NCBI RefSeq assembly: GCF_028389875.1
Contig: NC_084666.1
Span: forward strand, 31,900,308-31,964,307
From: Rhea pennata
Taxonomy: Eukaryota > Chordata > Aves > Rheiformes > Rheidae
DNA: 64,000 nucleotides
Reading direction: 5' to 3'
The translations under genes and the position numbers were made by a program. The notes beneath the pieces were generated by a model, which ran no database searches, had not been told where the DNA came from, and was given only the letters and a program-made list of their open reading frames with translations. Within the stretch, counting starts at the first letter, position 1. Every line of letters starts with the position of its first letter. Below are positions 1-10,578 of the stretch, in pieces.

Positions 1-171
1 TCCAGGGCCTGGCATAGACAACGGGGGCATTTTGCTGCCTCTCATACCGCCACCAAGCAGTCTGTTGCCTGGGCACTTGGGTACTTGAAGCGAAGAGCCC
101 CTGGCTGGGCTCACGCAGCTCGCAGCCTTTCCATGCCAGTGCTCTCTGGCTCCTTTAGCCAGTTAGCATGA
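1..171. other. GC-rich, CpG-containing islet at the window edge
   Basis: The first ~125 bases are clearly more GC-rich than what follows and contain about five CpG pairs, which are scarce in the AT-rich flank. Frame 1 on the plus strand is open from the window edge for 56 codons to a TGA at 169-171. I do not recognise the product, and I see no convincing splice donor inside it. It could be the end of an exon, an untranslated exon or an unclassified repeat, and the strand is undetermined. Confidence 0.3.
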
Positions 172-1805
172 CAGCAAAGGGTATTTGGCCTGTTATTCAG
201 GAGGCAATAGAGAATGAAATGGCTGCTTGGAAAACACTGGCTAACAGTTGGTTAATATCTATACTTTTCTATTACTGGAGCGTCTAACTAAAACTACATC
301 AGTTGGTACCATGCTTAAACAGTATAAAGTATTGCTGCTTTAACATTTCCTGCTTTAAGAAGCTGAACTGAGAATGAACTCAGCAATGATTCTCTTGATT
401 GTAAAAGTAATAATAAAATGTAAACTTCTGCACAGCTGTTGGAGTCTCAGTTCAGCTTATGACAATTCATTTTCTTGTGGACAGATCTGGCCACAGCACA
501 CACTATCAATGAACAAGTTCACATTTCAACACATCACATCATTCATTTTCCAAAATGCGGAGTAACTGACTGGCAAATCAGAAAGAGAGAAAAAAGAAGA
601 CTCATATGGCCAGGTTCTACCTTTAGTTTCTCACATGCGATCCTATGAAAATCAAAGAGGTTATACAGATGTGGCAGAGTGGAATTAGTTTAAACTGAGT
701 TTATGTAGAAGTGGGGAACAGGTTCCTCTATCTATGAGCTTCAAACATTTCTCCTGTTAATATTCTTTTTTATTGCTATGAACACAAGAAATGTTTCTGA
801 TGTACAGTTTCTGTAATCACACAGCCAAGTAGTTTAATTACAAATATAATATTAGTCGAAAAGGTGATTATTTTTCTTATTTTTAGCAAACATGTAATTA
901 GCATTTCACTTTATTTTTCTCCTCTCTCCTGCCCCTAACTCCCACTGTGAAAGTGAATACTGCTGAATATACTGTAAGAGTAAATTGAGACCCCATGCTG
1001 CGATAAGCTGAATTTGAAGTTTGCCTTGAATCCTTTTCTAATGGATAGTTTATGGCTTCACTTACAGTGAATAAGAGAATTGAAGTATTCCACAGGTTTT
1101 CTTGCTTGTTAGAATAAGCATAGGGTTGTTCTAACTTGTTCTTACTTTTATTAGAACACTAATTGTTTTGTAATTTTTATCCCCTGCTACAGAACATTAT
1201 TAGGACATGCAAAGTTAGAGATTAAACCAGAAACCTTAATCTTGCCTTCACTGAAGTCACCAGCAAACGAACACTGCTTTCAGTGGTGCTCAAGGCAGAC
1301 AATTACCCACAACCTGTAGCTGGTGCACCAAGACACTTGAATTATAGAACAATACTTGCAAAATACTCTGCCTTGGAAAAAACAAAATGTGATAAAGAAA
1401 GAGCCAACTCTTTTAAGAAAGCTTTCTGGTTGGTGGTTCTTCATCAGAGAATCCCTGAAACGAAGAAAGCATTTAGGACAATTTTAGTTTTGTATTTTCT
1501 AAAATATGATAGATTTAATTTAAATTGGGATAAAGATAACTAAACTTTAGTATGGCATAGGTGTAGTATCAGTGCTCTGTCTCTACAGCTAGAGCTCTAT
1601 CTCTAAAGCTATATGCTTGCAAGACTGCACAGTTTCAAATAGAGGATTTTAAGGACATTTTGTGATAAAAATTGAAAGATAAAAAACAAAATATGCAGAT
1701 TATCTTCCAAAAAAAATCCTCTACAAGATCATTATAGTTGAGAAAAATCATTTCCAACATTACTTGGTTAGAAAATAAAGACTCATCACAGAAGTCAGGA
1801 AAGCT
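172..1805. other. AT-rich stretch without recognised genes
   Basis: This is ordinary AT-rich sequence. Short open frames here (for example 374-565 and 1283-1543) have no recognisable domain, no codon-use signal and no good flanking splice sites. I see no repeat family I can name. Confidence 0.55.
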
Positions 1806-1911
1806 TCCTTAGTCCCGAATGGAAGATCTACTGAAAGCTGTAAGACCCTCTGACACTCTTGAGAGCCAGCAGGGTCACTTCATCAGGGGGACACATGATC
1901 TTATTTTGCAG

Positions 1912-2001
1912 CAAGAAAGGGACATGGGGTCTTCCATATCCCAGATACACGCGGCCATCGACTATACCAGGATGCAGAGGCGTCTGTCTCTCACAGCAAA
2001 G
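1912..2001 (+). CDS. Candidate orphan internal exon, product unknown
   Basis: This 90-base segment has a plausible 3' splice site just before it (TTATTTTGCAG, AG at 1910-1911) and a strong 5' splice site just after it (CAAAG then GTGAGC, GT at 2002-2003). Its length is exactly 30 codons. It is open in the frame that also runs from an ATG at 1819, so it would be a symmetric phase 0-0 exon that can be included or skipped without shifting the frame. The translation is polar and includes D-M-G-S-S-I-S near the start and R-M-Q-R-R in the second half. It sits in a local GC rise (1806-2150) with about seven CpGs inside AT-rich DNA. I do not recognise the protein. It could instead be a non-coding RNA exon or part of an old transposable element, and the splice sites could be chance. 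Confidence 0.3.
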
Positions 2002-4561
2002 GTGAGCAGTGCAGTGGTGAGGGGATCCCACAGCTGCACTACTATTACTATTTCCCGTTATTCCAGTGCCCCCTGCCCCTTCCCTCCCAAGACAGTTTTG
2101 CTAGGCTGGTCTTCAGGTCTGAGTTCCACAGCTGACTGAGATGGTGGGTCTACGGAGACATGAAGTACCAAACCCACTTCTGGCCGTGTAATTCTACTTG
2201 CTATGCTATGTTTGGACTACATGGAGCAACTGTATGTATACTTATTTTATTCCACCATTACTCCTTAATTTTTTTCCTGCAAAACCCTGTTAGTTTGCTT
2301 GAATTTATAATTTCAGAAATTTGGTTAATAGCTAAGCAACTACTTCACTAAATTACACAATCTTTCATTTACTGAAAAGAAGATAGTTTAATAAAACAAT
2401 CTGCCTATCTTTCACTCTTCTTCTTTATTCATAACTATTTCTCCAGATACTGTTAACAAGATTATGACTTTGAACAGATTTTACAGCCAAATAATGTTAG
2501 TGTTGCAATTAGTGTCTTTTAATACATGCAGTTTGACTTATGAAACAGAATTTAAGCAACAGCCGTATGTTCTGCTCCATTCCAAATGATGCACTAATTA
2601 TATATTTTTAATGGTGATCCTAATTTAGATCACACTTTATCACCAGGAAATAAATAAAGGGCACTATTTGTTTTCATCTTTTTACTCAGATATTCTGAAT
2701 ATTTTCATGTGTCCTGGTACAAAATCAAAAGTCAGTTTTTGCTGAAATGAAAGTGTACTTTTGTACTCAGAAGGGTTCTGCACAAGGCAGAGGTAAAGCA
2801 AAATAATGTTAATAAACTTATCTCATCTTTGAGTCTCTCTGGAGAGTTCTTGTCCACTGTTTGTGTGAACTGTATTTGCACTTATAAAGACACAAATAGC
2901 TACTTGTCCGTAACATGTAGTCAAAATTATCTCCAGGTTTTAGAGACTCCTTGCTGTGCCAGAATATTTAGTCCACAAATGGCCAGGGAACTCCTTGTGT
3001 ATAAAGGAAAGCTTCGCTGACAAACTCACGTAAAGAAAAGGAGGAAGTTGCTTTGCACCATCTTAGTTTGCTGCGAGCGTGAGTAGATCACAGAATACAG
3101 CTAATACAAAGATTCTACGAGAAAACAGTCCACAAACTCTTTTGCTAGAAAATGTCACTGGAAGCACAGTCCAGAATGACCTGAGATTAGACAGGGCCCT
3201 CAGTCTATAAAGCCCATAAACTGCCCATATTGGACTACTCTGACTTATGTACAGCTCTAGAGAAAAAAAATCTGAAAGAATAGGCAGTTGTAAGGGTAGA
3301 GTATCACAGGAAAGTTAATGCGTCCCAAAAGAGGGTGTACTGGCTGGGAAACAGGCTTTGTCACAAAGAGCTCTATATCTGTTTATTTAAAATCTCCCCT
3401 CAGCCACCTTTGTTATACCCTTGTCCCTACAGCATCGTGACAGAAATTGCAGGTATTACAGCATAATGCCTATATGATCTAAAATCATGTAGTAATTTAA
3501 AATCCTGTTTTAACTGGGTGACAGTAACAATGATACGTACTTCGTGCTTAGATAAAATTTACTTAACACTTCAAACACAGAAATCCTGAGATAAACTTCA
3601 CCAAATTGAAGAGGTGGTTGACCTTTGCTTCAGGCAATTAAAAAAAAAATGCAGCCACAAAACTGAAATGAGAAGGGCAGCACAGACCGGCAATGTAAAG
3701 CTGTCCCCACCTGAAATCAGTGAAGAAGAACATGAAGAAGGTATAAGCTTTTTTTGGATTTATGTTCTTAATGCTTCCTTGACAAACACTCTACAAAGTG
3801 TTCCTCAGTACATTCCAAGAAAATTCAGTTTTCACTAAAACAAATGTTTTCCATAAGAAAATCAGGAGATAATGAAAAACTTAAAAGTATTAATAAATTA
3901 AACATTCCCATGAGAATTGCAGTAGATAATAAAAGCAGATCATGTTCAAACAGATGGTAAGATTCAAACAAACAGAGTGGTGTGCTTTTTTCCCAGCTGG
4001 GTAAAACAGCTCAGCTTAAATACATCTCATGTCTCTGCAAAACTGTCTGAAAATTACTTCTACTGAGTCAGATTGTCCTGTTTGAAATAGCCAGAGCCAA
4101 TCAGAAAACACAAAAATTACCAACAAACTTTCATATAAATTGCCAGCTTTACCTTTCAAGCTGAACTCTAGTTTCACCATTAAAAGTTATAGTTTACTCA
4201 TGCTGAGAGGTATTTTGAGATAAGCATAGGAAAACTAAGAAGGTATCTGAGATACCATGCTGTGGTAGCCCTTGGTGAATATTAAGTTTGAACGGCAACT
4301 CTGCAGGCACCAACTTAAAATGCACCAGGCACAGCAGCGTTACAGACAACAGGAGGGGGGAAGAGAAGAAATCAAGCTCTATTAGCGATTGGGTTGAGGA
4401 TTCTGTCCCTTTTACTTTTTAACAAAGTTAAATTCAGTCCAAGTTCAAATGCAAAGCAAGCGTGATTTATATTTTTTGTCTGGTTAGTTGAGTATTTGGA
4501 ACAAACTACATTTTTTTGTTTGTTTTATTCAAGTTCACAGATAAAAAAAAGAAAGTAACAC

Positions 4562-4584
4562 TTTTTTTTAAAAAAAAAAAAAAA
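4562..4584. repeat. T8/A15 homopolymer junction
   Basis: Eight T's run directly into fifteen A's, making a self-complementary low-complexity tract. It may be a decayed retroposon tail or simply slippage-prone sequence. Confidence 0.7.
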
Positions 4585-4747
4585 TAAGAAGTCTTCTATG
4601 CCTGAAAGGTGGATGTAGTGATAACCTGTTTTAGTCCCTCATTTGTTAAATCTCTTTTTGTTTTTTTTTTCAGGGAGGGGGCTCAATTACTAAAGAGGTG
4701 TATGTTACATATAAAGAAGAAAATGTCCTTGTCCAACTTTGTCTTCA

Positions 4748-4805
4748 GAATTTGATTAAAATTTGACCATCATATTGAATCTGATTAAAATTAATCATCA
4801 TATCA
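4748..4805. repeat. Two-copy tandem duplication, ~29-base unit
   Basis: 4748-4776 and 4777-4805 are imperfect copies. Both read GAAT-Y-TGATTAAAATT, then a short variable piece, then CATCATAT. They differ by a few substitutions and one single-base gap, so this is a local duplication of moderate age. Confidence 0.7.
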
Positions 4806-7800
4806 TTTCTATGCCTTTCTTTTAATATTTACTTTAGCTTCCTATTTTATATGGTTCACTTATCAGAAAAGTACACAGTCCAGAAAAACTGGGGCTCTAT
4901 CACACTACTGTTTAAAAAAAAAGTGAAAAATTCCATTAACTATTTTGGGGCAAACAAACCTGATAGTGGAATACAACAATAAACTTGATCCAGACAAAAG
5001 AATAAAGTAAGTAGGAAAATCTCCACAATCCAAACTAAACACTTAATGTCATCACTTCATCACTACCTCTTTTAAAATAGTTTTTTTAAAAAGCACACCA
5101 GTGTACCCAGCTGGCAGACTGATATATCCACTTTTTTTAGTGCCCAGAGCTCTGCAGAACAGGGAACCCAGCTGCAACTACCGATTTTGCATTTCAGTAG
5201 ACTAGAATCACACCTGTAACACATTGGTTCTGATGCAAATACATTAAGCTGCCTTAGTAGTCATACTTTGTGTAGATATTTGGGAAATATTCTGACATAC
5301 TGACAGTGGAGGCCATGGAAGTCATAGACAGACATATTTTCATTTTACAAAGCAATTTTGGAATGGTTTGACCAAAATCAGGATAGAGTATTATCTCTTT
5401 ATAGTCCTACTCTTTATTAAGGAGCAAATCCTTTCTGCTTTATCCACATCATTCAAACTGCACAGCAAACATTTCTTTTTTCTTGTTACAAATCCAGACA
5501 GATTCAAAACTTTGGCTGTGCAACCCTGCAAAGAAATGAGTGCTAGTTCCATTGGCAAAGCAACCAGGGCAATGCTAGCAACACAAAGCTGAAAACATTC
5601 GTGCAATTTCTATTCCAACTCCAGCCTCATATTTTGGGATGGAGAAGGGGAATAGCCACCCATCTGTCCCCAGGACACTCCAAAGCAGACTCTGTCTGCT
5701 GAAAACACCATCAAGAGGCATGCTAAGGGCCACAGAAGAGCATTTCTGACTTGCCCCCAAAGACGGGCTGTAAGCTAACAACACTCTAGAGCTTTCTCAG
5801 GACTGGTGACAAAGTTGGAGACCCAAGCCCTGATGACCAGTTCAGAGTGAGGTCTCCATGGTAGAACTGCTAGTGATACAGGCTGGTTTAGAAGTTGCTA
5901 CCCAAAGCTGTCACTGCTCCCGTCATTTCTGCCACAAGCAAGCATTATCTCCGAGAACTCTTTTCCTGTCCCCTATTCCTACAGAAATCTTTCTTTCAAT
6001 ATGCTACCTTTTCCATTGTCAAAAGTAGCTTAGAAATCAAATGTAATTTTAACTTACTTTTATTGACATTGATGCACAGATGGCTTTGTATTCAGGATGC
6101 TTTCAAATTAGGTTTATAGGCACACTGAATTGATACCATCTTAAATAGTTTTCTTGAGAAACCTTTGCACACCACATTCTTTCTTAGCAATGGTGCTATC
6201 TGTTCAAGTTTTATTTCTGAGAGGGAAGGTGGCATTACAGAAATATTTCTCCTGTACAGTTTATCAGAATAACTCATATAAATAAGAACTGCAAGCAACT
6301 TCAAAAAAATAACATTTTAACATGGTTTAACTTGAATCCAATATAAACAACGCAATGCCTTCCAAAAAGTAGGGCTAGCCCAGAGCCTTCAAGCAATGCT
6401 TTAAAAAAATCCTGATACTTGTTTTTATTTGAAATGGACTCATTTCACATCAGTCTGCAATTTTTGATCTTTCCCTTGAACTGAAGGGTCTGAAAGAAAA
6501 AGAAAAATCTGTTTTTAAACATTCCAGAGAAATTAAAATCAATCCCTTGGCCTTTCACCTTATTGGTGAAAATTGTTCAGAAAACTGAAAACCAAGGAAA
6601 CCTGATGACCCAGAATTTTCAGGCACCAATTTGCAGAAAGCCTACAAATTCTAGGAAACGTAAGTTCAGATAAAAACCTCACTGAACCTCTGTGAAACCA
6701 AAAGCATTTCCAGAGGGCTTTACTGCTAGGGCGCAGGAAACCTGAAAAGTCTGACCAGTAACACTTCAGGTCAGCTGCTTTTATCCTTAAGGGCAGGAAC
6801 TGTAGATAAACATTTCATTTCCATCCTTGACCAAAAAGGGAAAGGACAAAAGCAATGAATTAAACCAGAAATTTAGACCCATACCTTTTTAGCTTCAGGA
6901 AATAAGGGAGAGAACAAAATAGTTTCCCAAACTGAAGTGCTATTACTCTCAACACTGGAAACTAAAGACAAACAAACAAAAAAATCTGAATAATTTAAAA
7001 ACTGAGAAAGCAAAAAGAGAACAACTCAGGCCAGTAAAATGCTTATAGTGAAAGATACAGCTTATTATGTAAATTGTACATGCAAAAGCAGAGCTTTATT
7101 CTTTTTAAAACCGTTTTGCACCAGTTTTAACTAAGATATATCACAGAGCAAACAGATAATCAGGCAGATTCTGTGAATTCTGTCAGGTCTATGAATCTTA
7201 TCTGAAAGAGGCAAACATTTTTACTATTGCTTTGATTTTTCTAACGTACTTTGACTAATTAACCAACTACATAAACTATTTACTTTTATTTCCTCATTCT
7301 GGAAACTCAACTCTCTGTCTCCTCTTAGTAAGTCCATATCCTCCAACATGAAAGAATATAAAATTCTAAAGCTGTATGCATTTACAATTTCTTGCCAAAT
7401 AAATATCAAATATTCTGGTGGTCTCCAAAGCAAATCCTTCTCTCTTGGGAGAATGTTACATTGGTTGAAGCGTTGTATGCTTCCTTTGCATCTAAAGGGG
7501 GAAGTCAGGAATATATTTGCTTTGATAACAGATGAAATGTGAAGAATACTATTGTACTAGGCAATATTGCACACAATACAGCTTTCAAAAGCACAGAAAG
7601 AGCAGTAGCAACAGACACATCAGATTTTATCTTTTTTCTTTGTCTACTATCTTAGCTTCTAATAATAACAATAAACAGGTTATCTTCGACCAATTTTGCA
7701 TTCTGAATATATATAAAGACTAAAATTATCTACTTCGGGGATCATAAATTTACAGGAATGATATAACAAAAGATTATGTCTTGAGAATTTCATATTGCTG

Positions 7801-8536
7801 AATTGTGAAGCACCCTATCTTTTCTTTCCCTATTTCTTTTTCTGGCTACATTTTTATAACCAATTTGGTGTTTTAAGTGTATTTTTTCAATGACATAGTG
7901 GCTATTATGTTTATTAAATAGATTTTATTTAACATAACAAATGTATCTCAGTGCAGAAAGCATAAACATTTCCTAATACTGAAGAAGTAAAGTGTATTCT
8001 TAATCTCATACTAAGATTTTCAAGTCGTAAATTACAGTTCATAAAGCTACATATTGCCAACTAAATCAAAGCCACTCAATGGAATCAATATAGTTGATAA
8101 ATATCTTCAAAAGAGATCATGGAATAGGTCATTTGTTCATTCTTTTTTCAAAATCAATACATCTTAGGCAGTTTCACACATGTTAATGAGGCTGCTCCAA
8201 ATCATCAGCAGAGATTTCCAAAATAAGAAGTACCCTACCAGTATTTGGCATGCACTAAAGAGTTAATGCTTATTACTGAACCTGGGGAGCATCAACAGAC
8301 AACAGTTTCTGAATAGCTAGATATGAACGGATTCAGCAGGACCAATTAAATTTAAGAATTAATCTTTCTCAGTTGGTTCATTTTTGATTTCTTTTTCTCC
8401 ATTTTATTTTTATACACACACATATCTGTGTGTACAAAACTCATTTTTTTCCAACTAACATATTTGTTTTTCTCCTGCAATGCAACCACATAAGCCCCAA
8501 TGGGACTCCACTGAAGGGGAGAATGTCATGATCCCA

Positions 8537-8549
8537 TGCCCTCTAGTGA
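8537..8549 (-). promoter_or_regulatory. CTCF-like core motif (one mismatch)
   Basis: The sequence TGCCCTCTAGTGA matches the reverse complement of the vertebrate CTCF core (YGCCMYCTRSTGG) at all but the last position. It lies about 210 bases upstream of the tRNA-Lys gene. A 13-base match with one mismatch is expected by chance at some rate in 64 kb, so this is only a candidate. Confidence 0.2.
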
Positions 8550-8757
8550 GACTAGCAGCTTCTCCAGCTGCTGGTGTCTCATTGGAAAATCCTACACCAG
8601 AGCACATCACTCGATTCTGCAAGTTGAATGCAGACTAGAAGAGAAGCAGAAACCTCTGAATTGCTCTCTACTGTAAGAAAACAAGTGCCAGAAGCCATCA
8701 CAAAAGACCAGATTAATGAGCAATGGACAAAAAAGGTAGCAAGAAAATACTCCAGAA

Positions 8758-8830
8758 GCCTGGATAGCTCAGTTGGGAGAGCATCAGACTTTTAATCTGA
8801 GGGTCCAGGGTTCAAGCCCCTGTTCAGGCA
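8758..8830 (+). tRNA. tRNA-Lys (anticodon TTT)
   Basis: This 73-base segment folds into a complete cloverleaf. The acceptor stem is GCCTGGA with TTCAGGC (one G-U pair), the D stem is GCTC/GAGC, the anticodon stem is TCAGA/TCTGA with loop CTTTTAA (anticodon TTT at 8791-8793), and the T stem is CAGGG/CCCTG. The internal pol III promoter is intact: A box TAGCTCAGTTGG at 8765-8776 and B box GGTTCAAGCC at 8809-8818. It differs from the vertebrate tRNA-Lys(UUU) I recall at only a few loop positions and in the discriminator base (A here, normally G). There is no intron and no encoded CCA. Oddly, no run of four T's follows until 9583-9587, so a normal pol III terminator is missing. It could be a real gene with inefficient termination or the intact head of a retroposon. 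The tRNA identity itself is secure. Confidence 0.8.
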
Positions 8831-8938
8831 ACAGTCTTGCTGTTTACTCAATGCCTTCCCTGTTGCTCAGCAAATGGCACCCCCAAACTTTGGCAATAGC
8901 AGGTGGATCCTTAGAGCCATAAACAGACTCTTTAGGGT

Positions 8939-9097
8939 AGAGGGATAGTGTAGTGGTTATCAAATCTGCTTTACATGCTGAAGGTCCTGGTTCAAGCCCC
9001 AGTAGAACCAGCACCAGGAAATCTTTGGGAGGCTGGACTAGATAATCACCAGAGGTCCTTTCCAACCTTACTGTTTCTGTGATATCTGTGATTCCAC
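8939..9097 (+). mobile_element. SINE-like element: tRNA-Val(UAC) head with CR1 tail
   Basis: 8939-9010 resembles tRNA-Val(UAC). The D region TAGTGTAGTGGTTATCA is intact, the anticodon arm is CTGCTTTACATGC with anticodon TAC, and the T arm is CCTGGTTCAAGCCCCAG. The T arm has lost one G. The 5' acceptor strand (8939-8945) no longer pairs with the 3' strand, so this is not a functional tRNA. From about 9022 the sequence becomes a CR1 3' end: GGGAGGCTGGACTAGATAATC, then an AGAGGTCC block, then CCTTACTG and degenerate TTCTGTGA units ending near 9097. The tail matches the CCTTACTG-type tails of the CR1 copies at 14754 and 24833, so CR1 proteins presumably mobilised it. It lies 108 bases downstream of the tRNA-Lys gene in the same orientation. 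I do not know whether this family has been named. Confidence 0.75.
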
Positions 9098-9339
9098 AAG
9101 CACATCAGTAGTAAGCAGGAAATTAAATGAGAAGGGAATGTCATTGACAAGTGACATCAAGAATGTGAAAGCTTTATTTATTAATCCATATTAGCTTCAG
9201 TTGTCATCAAGTAGCTGCTAAAATCTGCCAACTAGTTGCAGTAGTGGGTAAGAGCCAGGTAATACAAGGGATAGAACTGGCTAGATTATAAAGTGCTGAT
9301 GAAATTCAGCCTAAAACACACTTAACTAGAGGAGTCCAT

Positions 9340-10578
9340 CCTGATTGTTATTTCTGAGAATCAATAAAGGACAGAAGAAGTCTAGAAAAGTGGAAAAGGA
9401 CTCGTGCTTCCCTTAAAGAGGGGCAAAGTTGGGTAAGAGAAAGAAAATTACAATTTAATGTCACTTCTTGGAAAAATACTGCAGGAAAAAAAATACTCTC
9501 TGGAAAACAATTTGTAAGCACATACAAGGAAAAGAGTGTTGGGCAACACTGTAGGCAAAACCTGATCACCTGATCTCACTTCTTTTTGTGGTAGGGTTAG
9601 ATGACTTGGTAAATGGGGAGACACAGCAGGAAATAGGTATTTTGGCTTTATCCAGGTTATTTTGGCATTTTTTTCAGCATATCTTTCTTGCAAAATAAGA
9701 TATAGGGAAAAAGTTGCAATGAAATTCTCCTGGAAGAGTTGCCACTAGTTCAGTGTCAAACTGGAGGAAAATATGAAGCAAGGTTTTGCATGAGTCTGTC
9801 CTAGTTCTGCTACTATTCAACATGTTCTGTAATGATTTTGATAGAAGACTGTATTCATTAAATTTGCAAGTAACAGCAAGCTGAAAGAAGGTGCAAGTAT
9901 ATCAGACAACAAGATTAGGATTCAAAACAGCCAATACAGTTGGATAAGTTACTACCTAGAAAAACATGCAGTTTACTAAGGACAAAAGCAAAATTCTCCA
10001 TCACACACCATGGAAGCTAGGGAGATACAGTGAACTGTAATGTGTTCATGAATCATGAACATCGAGCTGGTGCTAAAATACATAAATATCAAATCAAAGT
10101 ATTATTTGTAAAATGTGAAAAAAATGTTCTATAACTATCTGAAGGTTTACAAGTATAGCTTAGCACAGATCTTTGGATCTGGCTACAGCAACTGAAGAAT
10201 ATGAACCAAGTGGAGGTAGGAGGTAGGTATTCTCACCAAATGGTGGGATAATCAGTGATAGAAAACACATAACATACCAAAACAGATTGAAAGAATTTAG
10301 AAATTTTAGTTACAGAAAATTAAGCTCTCAGAGTTAAAGCCTTGACAGTGGTTTTCAAACACGCAAACATGAAAAATTAGAGTACAGAAACTCTTCCCTT
10401 AAATTATAGCAGGGAAGGTTTAGGTTGGATATATAAAGCTTTTCAGAGTAAGGAAAGCTTTTCAATAGTAAGGATAATTACCTACTGCTATAGACTGTAA
10501 AATCTGCATCACTGGATTTTTTTCCCACTTTTGGGAAAGGTCTCTTTATAGCCCTTCCAACCCTGCTTTTTTTAATGG
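9340..10578 (+). mobile_element. Ancient CR1/L3-type LINE remnant, heavily decayed
   Basis: On the plus strand the order of conserved LINE blocks is recognisable through heavy decay. These are a GTCTAGAAAAGTGGAAAAGG region, TTTAATGTCACTTCTTGG, TTTGTAAGCACATACAAGG and a GTTAGATGACTTGGTAAATGG region. At 9798-9842 a stretch reads VLVLLLFNMFCNDFD, matching the RT segment LGPVLFNIFINDLD of CR1-like LINEs. The RT active-site region just downstream is eroded. Near 10410-10440 GGGAAGGTTTAGGTTGGATAT resembles the CR1 3' coding end, and TAGCCCTTCCAACCCTGC ends near 10570. There are many stops, indels and AT drift. It is far older than the minus-strand CR1 copies. The boundaries are approximate. Confidence 0.75.

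Larger units (their letters stand above)
2151..8466. other. AT-rich non-coding stretch with small tandem repeats
   Basis: No gene is recognised here. Visible structure is limited to a T8/A15 homopolymer junction near 4562-4584, a 29-base tandem duplication at 4748-4805, and an 8-base inverted repeat of alternating AC/GT at 8413-8434. Open frames in this stretch are short and lack any recognisable domain. Confidence 0.55.

Noticed and set aside
374..565. Short ATG-initiated open frame
   Set aside because: 63 codons, no motif, AT-driven composition and no splice context. Frames of this size are expected by chance.
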